Source: Solirubrobacter soli DSM 22325
GTDB taxonomy: Bacteria; Actinomycetota; Thermoleophilia; Solirubrobacterales; Solirubrobacteraceae
Length of the DNA: 64,000 bases
Direction of reading: 5' to 3'
Assembly (NCBI RefSeq): GCF_000423665.1
Contig: NZ_AUIK01000001.1
Coordinates: forward strand, 562,422-626,421
A program made the translations under genes and the position numbers. The notes beneath the pieces are model-generated. The model was not told where the DNA came from. It ran no database searches and saw only the letters and a program-made list of their open reading frames with translations. Of the stretch, positions 27,430 to 35,589 are shown in pieces. Within the stretch, counting starts at the first letter, position 1. Each line of letters opens with the position of its first letter.

Positions 27430-28871
27430 GCCGCCGGCCGGTCGGACATACCGCGCGCGGCGAGGCGAGCGCCGTCGGGTGCGGCGGGCGCGTCGCCGCG
27501 CGCCGGCGTGGCGGGCCGGCCGGGAGCGTCGCCGCGCGGCGGGGCGGCGCAGGCGGCGAGGGCGCGGCGGGCGCGTTCGGCCATCGGCCGCGCGCCCGCC
27601 GCGTCGGCGACGGCGGCGGCCGCCGCCAGTGCTTCCCTCGCCTCCGCGCGGTGTCCCAGCCGCAGGTGGGCGATGCCGAGCTCGATCCGGGCGCTCGCGT
27701 GCAACAGCGTCGCGGGTGTCGGGGTCGCCAGGACGGCCTCGGCGAGCGCGGCGCGCGCCTCGAGGTCCGGCTCGGCGACGCAGCGGGCGTGCAGGGCGCG
27801 GGCGAGCGCCGTCGGCGCGCCGAACGCCCGCGCGAGGGCGATCTCATCGTCGGCCACCGCGGCCGCGTCCTCCAGGTGTCCCGCGTGCGCGAGCGAGAGC
27901 GCGAGCGTCGTCCGCCACCCGGCGGCGGCCGGGTTCGTCCGGCCCTGCGCGATGCAGCGCCAGCCCTCCTCACGCGCGGCGGTCACGGCGGCGTCGAAGT
28001 CGCCCTCGGCGAGCAGCAGCCCCGCCGGCGCCTCGCGCGTGAGCAGGGCCTCGCGCGCCTCGCCGCACGCGCCCCGGCCGATCAGCGCCGCGACGAGCAC
28101 GTCGAGCCCGTCCGCGCCCGCGCGGCGGGCTTCGCGCTCCGCGTCGGCGCGACGACCGACGCGGAGCGCCAACTCGGCCGCGAGCAGTGAGACGGCCGGG
28201 TCGCCGGTCCCGAGGCGCGCGATCGACGCGTTCGCCTCGGACACGCGGTCGGTGAGGATCAGCGTGTGGAGGGCTTCGAGCGAGTGGGGGTTCTGGAGCA
28301 GGGCACTCCGCGCGAGGGCGGCGCAGACGTCGGCGCTCAGCGTGCCCGTCTGGAGGCCGTGCCAGGCGGTGGCGGCCTCGTCGCGTGTGCCGCGACGCTC
28401 GAGCCGGATCCGCTCGCCGCCGAAGATCGACGCGACGTCCGGGGTCGCGTCACCGGCATGGGGGCGCGTGGCGAGCACCACGAGCAACGGAAGATCGCTC
28501 GCGCGGCGGGCGAGCTGGGCGAGCACCTTCAGCGACGCGCGGTCCGCCCACTGGGCGTCGTCGACCAACAGGGCGATCGGCGCGTGGCGGGCGATCGAGG
28601 CGCAGTGCCAGGAGAGCGCGAGCCCGGTCTCGGCGATCGAGCGCTCCGGGGAGAGGGGCTCGTCGAACAGCGCGCGGATCGCGGTGTAGGGGACATGGCG
28701 CTCGCTCGCGACATGCGAGGCGCGGCGGGTGATCCAGCCGGCGGCGCGGGCGCGGCGCTCGAGGTTGTCGAGCAATGCGGACTTGCCGGACCCGGGCGGC
28801 CCGGCGATGACGCCCGTCGCGCCGGTCCGATCGGCGATGGCGGCCAGGAGACGTGCTGGGGAGGTGGACAC
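27426..28871 (-). CDS. AAA/MalT-like ATPase without DNA-binding domain
   Basis: About 481 residues from a GTG at 28871; an ATG at 28922 would add 17 residues and overlap the previous gene by 32 bases. Walker A is 'AGPPGSGKSALL' (near 24-35) and Walker B 'IALLVDDAQWAD' (near 100). Residues 230-450 are Ala/Arg-rich helical repeats of TPR/MalT type. This is the ATPase-sensor half of a LAL (large ATP-binding LuxR) regulator, but the LuxR helix-turn-helix is absent; the C-terminus is a Pro/Ala-rich tail. It follows a full LAL regulator and may be its partner or a degraded copy that lost its output domain. ATGA overlap with the MFS gene. Confidence 0.75.
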   Translation of the reverse strand: MSTSPARLLAAIADRTGATGVIAGPPGSGKSALLDNLERRARAAGWITRRASHVASERHVPYTAIRALFDEPLSPERSIAETGLALSWHCASIARHAPIALLVDDAQWADRASLKVLAQLARRASDLPLLVVLATRPHAGDATPDVASIFGGERIRLERRGTRDEAATAWHGLQTGTLSADVCAALARSALLQNPHSLEALHTLILTDRVSEANASIARLGTGDPAVSLLAAELALRVGRRADAEREARRAGADGLDVLVAALIGRGACGEAREALLTREAPAGLLLAEGDFDAAVTAAREEGWRCIAQGRTNPAAAGWRTTLALSLAHAGHLEDAAAVADDEIALARAFGAPTALARALHARCVAEPDLEARAALAEAVLATPTPATLLHASARIELGIAHLRLGHRAEAREALAAAAAVADAAGARPMAERARRALAACAAPPRGDAPGRPATPARGDAPAAPDGARLAARGMSDRPAA

Positions 28872-28890
28872 CGAGTGACCGTACGGCCGC

Positions 28891-31611
28891 TCACGTCTCC
28901 GCGAAATTCCCCGGATCCCCAATCTTTAGAGCCAGCTGCGCGCGAGATCGCACGCCGAGCTTCGCGTACGCGCTGGAGAGATGCGCCTCGACCGTGTGCA
29001 CGGTGACGAACAGCGCGTGCGCGATCTCCTTGTTCGTGTGTCCGCGCGCCGCGAGCTCCGCGACCTGCGCCTCGGTCTCTGTCAGCTCGCCCTCGGCCCG
29101 CGGCTTGCGCCCGCCGACCCGCGCGAGCTCGCCGCGCGCAAGGTCCGCCCAGCCGGGGGAGCCGAGGGCGTCGAAGCGCTCCGCGGCCGCTTGCAGCGCG
29201 TCGCGCGCGACCTTCCAACGTCGCCGCCGCCGCTGCGTGCGGCCGTGGGCGAGCAGGCAGCGGGCGGCGTCGAAGCGAAGCCCGAGCCGCTCATAGCCGT
29301 CGGCGATCTCCGCGAGATCGCCCCCGTCGATCAGGGCCGCGCAGCGCCGGGCGGTGAGCTCGGCCCACGGGTGACCTTTGAGCCGGCGCGTCAGCGCGCG
29401 CGCCTCGTCGAGCTCGCCCAGCTCGACGAGCGCCTCGACGAGGTCCGGGGCGACCGGGAACGCGCCCGGGTCGTCGACGCCCTCGCGCTCGCAGTACGCC
29501 CACACCGTCCGCAGCCGCTCCGCCGCGCCTTCAAGGTCGCCGGCGAGCAGCGCCGCGGCGCCGAGCGCGCGGGAGGACTCGAGCACCTGCCAGCGGTAGT
29601 CCCGCGCCTCGGATTCGGCGAGCGCGGGCTCACCCCACACGCGTGCGCCCTCCGGATCGCCCCGCCCGGCGGCGAGCAGCGCGCGACAGCGCTTGTAGGT
29701 CGGCGTGATGAGGAGCTGGCCGTCGTCGGTGTCCGCCCACTCGTCGAGCAGGCGGGCCGCGGCGTCCCACTCGCCGGCGCGCAGCTCGAGCTCGGTCAGG
29801 TTCAACCGCAGCCACGCGTAGGAGACCTCCTCACCCCGCTCGACCGCGAGCGCGAGGAAGCGGCTCGTCTCGGCGCGCGCCATCTCGATCTCGCCGCGCC
29901 ACGAGCGCTGGAGCGCGGCGAGCGGCTCGGGCGCGTCGACGAGCTGCTCGCCCGGCCGCGCGTGCTCGCGGAACAGCGCGCAGACGTCGTCGAGGTCGCG
30001 CCCGCGCAGTGCCCGCGCCCAGCCGAGCGCCTTGATCGCGTCGAGCTCGGGGAGCGCTTCGAGCGCCCACGCCTCGGCGTCGCGGATCCGCTCGACCCCC
30101 TCGGCCGCCGTCGACAACGCGCGAAACGCGAGCACCCGCTTGCGCAACGCCGGGTCGTCGCCGGCCTCGGTGAGCGCCCGGTCCACCCGCGCGGCGTTCT
30201 CCTCGCGCGTGTGAATGCCGGAGTCCGCGAGCAGCAGCCACGCCCGGACCCGCAACGGCCCGGCCGGCAGCGCCTCGACCTCCGGCAGCAGCAGCTCGGC
30301 CAGCCGCTGCCGCTCCCCGAGGACCTCGAGGTAGGACGCGAGGGCGACGAGCCGCTCGGCCCGCGCGTCGCCGCGCGGCAGGTGGGCGACCACGGCGCCG
30401 ACCGGCGAGGGCGTGGCGCGCGGGGCGCCGGCCGGCGACGAGACGGCGGCGTTCGCGCGCGGGAGCAGGTCGGCTGGGGCGGGCGGCGTCAGACGCAGGG
30501 CCTGCTCGGCGAGCGCGACGGCCTCGGGGCGGGCGCCTCGGGCGGCCGCGCGGGCGGCGGCGGTCGACAGGCGCGAGGCGAGCTCTGCGTCCGGGTGCGG
30601 CGTGGCGAGCGCGAAGTGGAGCGCGCGCTGCTCAGGTTCGCGAACCGCGTGGGCGAGCGCGGCGTGCAGGTCGCGGCGCTCCTGCGGCAGCGCTGCGGTG
30701 CGTGCCGCCGCGGCGAGGAGTGGGTGCGACGCGCGCACGCGGTCGCCGTCGACCTCGAGGACGCCCGCGGCGAGGGCGGCGTCGACGGTCGCGCCGGTCG
30801 CGATCGTCACGAGCTCGTCGAGGTGCAGGTCGGCGCTGAGGGCCACGGCGAGCAGCAGGCGCCGCTGCTCAGGGCCGAGGGCGGCGACGCGGGTGCCGAG
30901 GAGGTCTTCGACCGCGGCCGGGACCGGCAGCTCGGCGCCGCTCGCCGGCAGCGCGCGGGCCACCTCCAGCGCGAAGAGCGGATTGCCGAGGGTGGCGTCG
31001 GCGATCCGGCGGGCGAGGTCGGGCGGCATCCCGCCCAACAGCAACCGGATCGCGCTGGGGCTCAGCGGGCCGACCGCGAGGCGTTCCAGCGACCGGCGCT
31101 CGAGCGCGCGCTCGACGGCCGATTGCGGGCCCGGGCGGCGGGCGCACAGGAAGCCGACCGCTTCGGCGTCGAGCCGCCGGGCGGCGAAGGCGAGCGCGTC
31201 GGCCGATGCGGCGTCAAGCCACTGGAGGTCGTCGATCGCGACGAGCACGGGGGCGCACGCGGCGAGCGCGTTGCGCAGGCCGAGGCCGATCGCGTGCGGC
31301 TGCGGCGGCTCCTCCTCGACCGGGGAGCGGCGCAGCAGCGCGACCTCGAGCGCGTCGCGCTGCGGCTCCGGCAGGCCGTCCAACTCGATCTCGGAGCACA
31401 GGTCGATCAGCCCAGCGAAGGAGAGCTGGGCCTCGGCGCCGCTGGGACGGGCGATCAGGACCCGCAGGCCCGACGCACGGGCGGCCTCGATCCCCGCCTC
31501 CCACAGAGTCGTCTTGCCGATGCCCGGCTCGCCGGCCAGCACGAGCGCACGGCGGGTGAACCGGGTCCTGACCCGCTCCAGCTCCGTCTCGCGTCCGACG
31601 ATCTCACGCAT
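28891..31611 (-). CDS. LAL-type LuxR-family transcriptional regulator
   Basis: 906 residues from GTG/ATG-like start at 31611 ('MREIVGRETELERV', the typical LAL opening). Walker A 'AGEPGIGKTTLWE' (near 26-38), Walker B 'VLVAIDDLQWLD' (near 120-131). A helical TPR-rich middle spans about 350-830. The C-terminal LuxR helix-turn-helix (about 840-900) is intact: 'LTETEAQVAELAARGHTNKE' then 'VTVHTVEAHLSSAYAKLG'. LAL proteins are ATP-dependent activators of transport and secondary-metabolism genes. It is first in the operon with the second ATPase, an MFS exporter and a PASTA-type secreted protein, which are its likely targets. Confidence 0.92.
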   Translation of the reverse strand: MREIVGRETELERVRTRFTRRALVLAGEPGIGKTTLWEAGIEAARASGLRVLIARPSGAEAQLSFAGLIDLCSEIELDGLPEPQRDALEVALLRRSPVEEEPPQPHAIGLGLRNALAACAPVLVAIDDLQWLDAASADALAFAARRLDAEAVGFLCARRPGPQSAVERALERRSLERLAVGPLSPSAIRLLLGGMPPDLARRIADATLGNPLFALEVARALPASGAELPVPAAVEDLLGTRVAALGPEQRRLLLAVALSADLHLDELVTIATGATVDAALAAGVLEVDGDRVRASHPLLAAAARTAALPQERRDLHAALAHAVREPEQRALHFALATPHPDAELASRLSTAAARAAARGARPEAVALAEQALRLTPPAPADLLPRANAAVSSPAGAPRATPSPVGAVVAHLPRGDARAERLVALASYLEVLGERQRLAELLLPEVEALPAGPLRVRAWLLLADSGIHTREENAARVDRALTEAGDDPALRKRVLAFRALSTAAEGVERIRDAEAWALEALPELDAIKALGWARALRGRDLDDVCALFREHARPGEQLVDAPEPLAALQRSWRGEIEMARAETSRFLALAVERGEEVSYAWLRLNLTELELRAGEWDAAARLLDEWADTDDGQLLITPTYKRCRALLAAGRGDPEGARVWGEPALAESEARDYRWQVLESSRALGAAALLAGDLEGAAERLRTVWAYCEREGVDDPGAFPVAPDLVEALVELGELDEARALTRRLKGHPWAELTARRCAALIDGGDLAEIADGYERLGLRFDAARCLLAHGRTQRRRRRWKVARDALQAAAERFDALGSPGWADLARGELARVGGRKPRAEGELTETEAQVAELAARGHTNKEIAHALFVTVHTVEAHLSSAYAKLGVRSRAQLALKIGDPGNFAET

Positions 31612-31670
31612 CGCTCACGTGCATTAGACGGCAGGACGCGCCCGTCGTGTCAGAGAATCTCGGCGGCGGG

Positions 31671-33545
31671 TCAGCCGGTGAAGCGCGGCCCGCGCACGGC
31701 GGGGAACACGAGCGTGACCCGACGCCGGGTCGCGACGCGCTCGCCGCCGGCCAGCCTCGTGTCGACCGTCAGCGTCACGCCGATCCGCCGCACTCCGCGC
31801 CTGCCCGCCTGGCGCACGAAAGCCGGATCGAGCCGCAGCTTGACCCGCTTGACCTTCCCGGCGCCGATCGTGGTCCGCGAGAACCGGGCGATCGTCGCGC
31901 TCGTGGCCCGCGCGGCGCGGGCGGCCGGCGCCGCACCCGCGCCGGCCAGGGTGCCCGCGACCGCGCACGGCTGCGCGGGCGGGCAGCGGAGCGGAATCGT
32001 CACCGACCCACCGGCGACGGACAGGGTCGTCGAGTGCCCGGGCGCGAACCCGGCTCCCACGGGGCGCGCCGTCCCGGTGCCGGTCAGGGTGACCGCGTGG
32101 GGCGCGCCGGGCGCGTCGTCGGCGAACGTCAACGTGGCCGTCTGCGCACCCGCCGCGACCGGCTTGAACGCGACGTCGACGACGCAGGTCGCTCCGGGCG
32201 CGACCGCCGCGCCGGAGCAGCGGTCGGCCGCGATGGCGAAGGCGCCGCCGCCGATCGTGACGGACGTGACCCGCAGGGCCACGCTGCCGGCGCTGGTCAG
32301 CGTCACCCGGACGGTCCCGGACCCACCGACCGCGACGCGGCCGGCGGTGGCCGTCGCCGGCAGCGCGGCGCCGGGCGTCTTGAGGGCGAAGCGGCCCTCG
32401 CCGGCGGACCCGAGATGGTGCGCCCCGCCGGAGTAGGTCGCGCCGACGACGTGGGCGGCACCGGACACCGGGGCCGTGGTGGCGCAGGTCGCGACCCCGT
32501 CGTCGACCGGACGCGCCGCGCAGGCGGCGACCGCCGCACCGTCGACGCTGAAGGCGACCGTGCCGGGATCGCGCGCGGATCGCGCGCCCGCGTCGGACGT
32601 GATCCGCCCGCCGAGCGCGGGCGTGACGACGGCGCGATAGACGATCGCTCCGCGCGGATCGAACGGTCCGTCGCCGGCCGCGGCCGCCGTCGTCGTCGTC
32701 GCGTCCTTGACCACGGTGGACGCCAAGGCGGTCGAGGGATCGAGGCCGCCGTCCCCGGAGTAGTCCGCCGAGAGCGAGTGGCCGCCCAGGCTCGTGCCGA
32801 CCGTGGCCGTGCAGGTCGCCTCGCCCTGAGTCACCGGGACCGACTGGCACGCCGCGACCGGCACGCCGTCGTCGCTGAGGGAGACCGTCCCGCCGATCAC
32901 CGACCGGTCGCTTCCCGTCGCGCGGTCGACCCGGAACCGATAGGTGATCGGGTCGCCCGCGGTCGCCGACGCCGGGGCCTCGAGAGCCAGTGTCGTGGCT
33001 ACCGGAACCACGAGCTGCGCGTTGAACATCAGCGAGACGCCGCCGAACCCGTACGGGAGCGTGACGCTGGACGCCCCTCCACCGGTCGCGACGTCGAGGT
33101 CGTATTCGACCTGCGACCAGTTGCTGTCCGCGTCCACGACGCCGTCGTCGAGCTCGAGTCCGAGTACGTCACCGGCCTGCAGGCCGAGGCTGGTGACGAC
33201 GGTGTTGAGCCCGGCGCTCACCACCGCGGGCGGCGACGCCGCGATCACGTCGTACGCGTGCGGGGTCGTCGGGCGCAGCGCCAGCAGACGGGCGTGGCAG
33301 GTGCTGGGGCACGACGCCATCCGGAGCTTGAACGAGATGATCCTGCCGGCGAATGGCATGCCCCCGCTCGTGCCGTCCTCGTTCTTCACGCGGGCAAAGA
33401 TCGCGGGCCCCGTGGCCAGGGTGTTGGTCGCGGTCGTGAGGTCGGCCGTGCCCACGGTCGTCGACGGCAGACCGGCGAACGCCGGCGCGGTGACGATGCC
33501 CAGCGTTGTCAGCACGGCCGCGAACGCGGCGCCGAACGTCCTCAT
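31671..33545 (-). CDS. Secreted Ig-like repeat protein (paralogue B)
   Basis: 624 residues from ATG at 33545; the longer upstream frame runs through the promoter. Signal peptide 1-24 ('TAPAFA'). Domain order equals paralogue A (22520-24409): N-terminal beta domain with 'ASCPSTCHARLLAL', two Ig-like repeats ('GGTVSLSDDGVPV', 'GTVAFSVDGAAV'), an ASPM/HYDIN-like domain ('TCVVDVAFKPVAAGAQTATL') and a basic C-terminus ('KVKRVKLRLDPAFVRQAGRR'). Several stretches are identical between the two, including 'RATGSDRSVIGGTVSLSD'. It has the same sigma-28-like promoter. The two copies flank the LAL-MFS operon, so they arose by duplication around, or insertion of, that operon. Confidence 0.85.
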   Translation of the reverse strand: MRTFGAAFAAVLTTLGIVTAPAFAGLPSTTVGTADLTTATNTLATGPAIFARVKNEDGTSGGMPFAGRIISFKLRMASCPSTCHARLLALRPTTPHAYDVIAASPPAVVSAGLNTVVTSLGLQAGDVLGLELDDGVVDADSNWSQVEYDLDVATGGGASSVTLPYGFGGVSLMFNAQLVVPVATTLALEAPASATAGDPITYRFRVDRATGSDRSVIGGTVSLSDDGVPVAACQSVPVTQGEATCTATVGTSLGGHSLSADYSGDGGLDPSTALASTVVKDATTTTAAAAGDGPFDPRGAIVYRAVVTPALGGRITSDAGARSARDPGTVAFSVDGAAVAACAARPVDDGVATCATTAPVSGAAHVVGATYSGGAHHLGSAGEGRFALKTPGAALPATATAGRVAVGGSGTVRVTLTSAGSVALRVTSVTIGGGAFAIAADRCSGAAVAPGATCVVDVAFKPVAAGAQTATLTFADDAPGAPHAVTLTGTGTARPVGAGFAPGHSTTLSVAGGSVTIPLRCPPAQPCAVAGTLAGAGAAPAARAARATSATIARFSRTTIGAGKVKRVKLRLDPAFVRQAGRRGVRRIGVTLTVDTRLAGGERVATRRRVTLVFPAVRGPRFTG

Positions 33546-33576
33546 CAGACCGCTCCTCGGGTTGGGGTCGTACCGG

Positions 33577-33605
33577 TTCGTCGGACCAGGACACGCGAAC
33601 TTGAG
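33577..33605 (-). promoter_or_regulatory. Sigma-28 (FliA)-like promoter of Ig-like paralogue B
   Basis: On the minus strand: CTCAAGTT (33605-33598), 13 bases, CCGACGAA (33584-33577), 31 bases before the ATG. Boxes and spacing are identical to those at 24443-24471, while much of the sequence between them differs, which argues for selection on the boxes. Confidence 0.65.
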
Positions 33606-33621
33606 CCAGAATCTCCTGGTC

Positions 33622-34290
33622 GTGATCGGCGTTCTCCGCGAAGGCCCGCTCCACCGCGAGCTCAAAGCGCTGCTCGCGGCGCCGGGCGACGCGTTCGAGG
33701 TCAAGGTCGACGGCTACGTGATCGACCTCGTCCGCTCCGACGGCGAGCTGGTGGAGGTCCAGACCGGGGGCTTCTCGCCGCTGCGGGCGAAGCTCGACGC
33801 GCTGCTGGACGCCCACCGCATGCGGATCGTCCACCCGATCCCGGCCCTGCGACGGATCGTGCGCGTCGACGAGGACGGCCTCGTCCTCTCGGAGCGCCCC
33901 TCGCCGAAGAAGCCGACCGCGGCGATGATCTTCGAGGGCCTGGTCTCCTTCCCCACGCTGCTCTCGCACCCGAACCTGACGATCGAGATCCTGCTGTGCC
34001 GCGAGGACCACGTCCGCAAGCCGGAGCCGGTGCGCGGGCGGCGCTACCTGCGCGACCCTGGCGAGCGCCGGCTCACGGAGGTCCTGCAGCGCATCGAGCT
34101 CAAGACGCCCAAGGACGCCGCGGCGCTGATCCCGGAGCTCGACGAGCCGTTCACGACGAAGGAGCTCGCGAAGGCGATGCGGGTCCCGCTCCCGCTCGCC
34201 CAAAAGGCCGCCCACTGCCTGCGCGCGCTCGGCGTCCTGGAGCCGGCGGGCATGCGCGGCCGCGCGCCGCTGCACACCAAGCGCTACTGA
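33622..34290 (+). CDS. PD-(D/E)XK-nuclease-like protein with C-terminal winged helix
   Basis: 222 residues from GTG at 33622, giving 'MIGVLREGPLHRELKALL', which fits the remembered start of homologous hypothetical proteins; a TTG at 33601 lies inside the divergent promoter and is less likely. Residues 25-75 read as a restriction-endonuclease-like core: 'EVKVDGYVIDLVRSDGELVE' then 'VQTGGFSPLRAKLDALL', where the Asp and the Glu-x-Gln occupy the D...ExK positions (Lys replaced by Gln). Residues about 165-220 look like a winged helix ('FTTKELAKAMRVPLPLAQKA'). The role is unknown; DNA cleavage or binding is an inference. Its tail overlaps the convergent gene by 7 bases. Confidence 0.7.
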   Translation: MIGVLREGPLHRELKALLAAPGDAFEVKVDGYVIDLVRSDGELVEVQTGGFSPLRAKLDALLDAHRMRIVHPIPALRRIVRVDEDGLVLSERPSPKKPTAAMIFEGLVSFPTLLSHPNLTIEILLCREDHVRKPEPVRGRRYLRDPGERRLTEVLQRIELKTPKDAAALIPELDEPFTTKELAKAMRVPLPLAQKAAHCLRALGVLEPAGMRGRAPLHTKRY

Positions 34291-35531
34291 GCGGGCGGCG
34301 GGCCAGGCGCCGGCGCCGACCCGCCGGGGACCGGCGCCGTGGGCCGTGCGCCCGTGGTCTCCTCCGCCCACTCCTTCTGCGCACGCTCGGCCGCGTCGCG
34401 CGTCTCCCACGGATACGTGAAGTACTCGCCGAGGTCGACGAGACCGAAGCCCTTCGGCCCGAGGTACTCCTTGATCTCGCTGTTGGACAGGACCCGCGGG
34501 TCCTTCAGGCTCGCCATCCACGCCCGCCACAGGTCCCGCTCGATCTCGCGCGGCTCGCGCACCGCCTTGCGCATGATCGCCAGCGCCATGGCGTCGATCT
34601 GTTGCTCGACCGCGATCGCCTCGGCCGCGGCGGTCGCGGACGCGTCCTCGGCCTCGAGTCCCGCCGCCTTCTCCTCGACCTCCTCGACGGTGAATCGCGC
34701 CTTCCCACCGCCGGACAGCCGCAACGCCTCCTTGGCGAGCTCCTGCGACGCCATCGCCATCGCGCCCTGCGACCTCGCCGACTTGCCGAACTGCGGCAGC
34801 ATGTCGAGCATCCGGTCGAGGTGGCCGAAGGCCTCGGCGAACTTGTCGGGCGGCCCGGCACCCGCCGCGGTCTCGCTCGGCTTGTCCCCGCCGACGCCGA
34901 CGTTGGTGCCGTCCTTGGCCCAGTCGGCGCCCTTGCCGCCGATCTGCTCGAGCTTCTCGCCTGCGCCGGCTCCGGCAGCGCCCATCACGCGCGAGCCGGC
35001 CTCGGCGAGCTGCTTGTCGCGCACGATCGCCTTGCCGGCCGCCAGACCCAGCTTCTCGAGCGTCGCGTTGGTCGACCACCATAGCTTCGCCGCCAGCTTC
35101 TCCGCCCCCGCCAGTGCGATCGCCTCGGGCGCGATCGCGCCCAGCGCGGCCGCGACCAGGATGCCCTGCACCGAGTCCTCGAGGTCCTTGTCGTCCTTGT
35201 AGGACTTGTCCGCGCGGGTGAGCACCGAGAGGAACTGGGTGTGGGCGACGCGATAGTTGGTGTTCTGCGCCTTCAGGTGGTCCTTGGACTGCCGCAGGCT
35301 CTGGATGCAGCTGTCGGAGGCCGCCCCGATCCGGTCCGAGCGCCCCTGGGCGCGCTGCGCGATCTGGCCGAGGGTGCCCTCGATCGCCGTGAGCTTCGCG
35401 CGGTCGGGTGCCGGAGCGGCCTCACGCGCCAGCATCCGGGCGACCGCGGCGTTGCCCGCGGTCTGCTGCAGGCTCAGCGCGACCGGTGGGCTGATTCTCG
35501 GCCGCTCCTGGAGGCGGATGTGTTCGTGCAC
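34284..35531 (-). CDS. Helical protein with eCIS-cargo-type N-terminal motif
   Basis: 415 residues. Residues 18-36 read 'ALSLQQTAGNAAVARMLAR', matching the 'LQRxAGNxAVxRLLQR' motif that recurs at the N-termini of proteins associated with extracellular contractile injection systems. The rest is mainly helical: a coiled region (40-110), a hydrophobic patch 'GILVAAALGAIAPEAIALAG' (about 123-142), Gly/Lys-rich middle, Ala/Glu-rich helices and a Pro/Ala tail. No known toxin motif, no signal peptide. No sheath, tube or baseplate genes occur in this window, so the injection apparatus would have to be elsewhere. Also possible: a helical surface or phage-related protein. It is convergent with the PD-(D/E)XK-like gene. 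Confidence 0.6.
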   Translation of the reverse strand: MHEHIRLQERPRISPPVALSLQQTAGNAAVARMLAREAAPAPDRAKLTAIEGTLGQIAQRAQGRSDRIGAASDSCIQSLRQSKDHLKAQNTNYRVAHTQFLSVLTRADKSYKDDKDLEDSVQGILVAAALGAIAPEAIALAGAEKLAAKLWWSTNATLEKLGLAAGKAIVRDKQLAEAGSRVMGAAGAGAGEKLEQIGGKGADWAKDGTNVGVGGDKPSETAAGAGPPDKFAEAFGHLDRMLDMLPQFGKSARSQGAMAMASQELAKEALRLSGGGKARFTVEEVEEKAAGLEAEDASATAAAEAIAVEQQIDAMALAIMRKAVREPREIERDLWRAWMASLKDPRVLSNSEIKEYLGPKGFGLVDLGEYFTYPWETRDAAERAQKEWAEETTGARPTAPVPGGSAPAPGPPPAQ

Positions 35532-35589
35532 ACGAACAACGACCCGCCTACCGCGAGCCCGATTCCCGCCCCGGGACCCCCGCCGTTCC

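Noticed and set aside
24476..27973. A 1165-codon minus-strand frame that would fuse the PASTA-type protein to an upstream region
   Set aside because: Only the last 526 residues look like protein; the rest is an out-of-frame reading of the MFS and ATPase genes, and a TTG with an ideal ribosome binding site starts the real gene.
28981..32436. A 1151-codon plus-strand open frame
   Set aside because: Shadow of the LAL regulator and Ig-like gene B; no motif in the translation.
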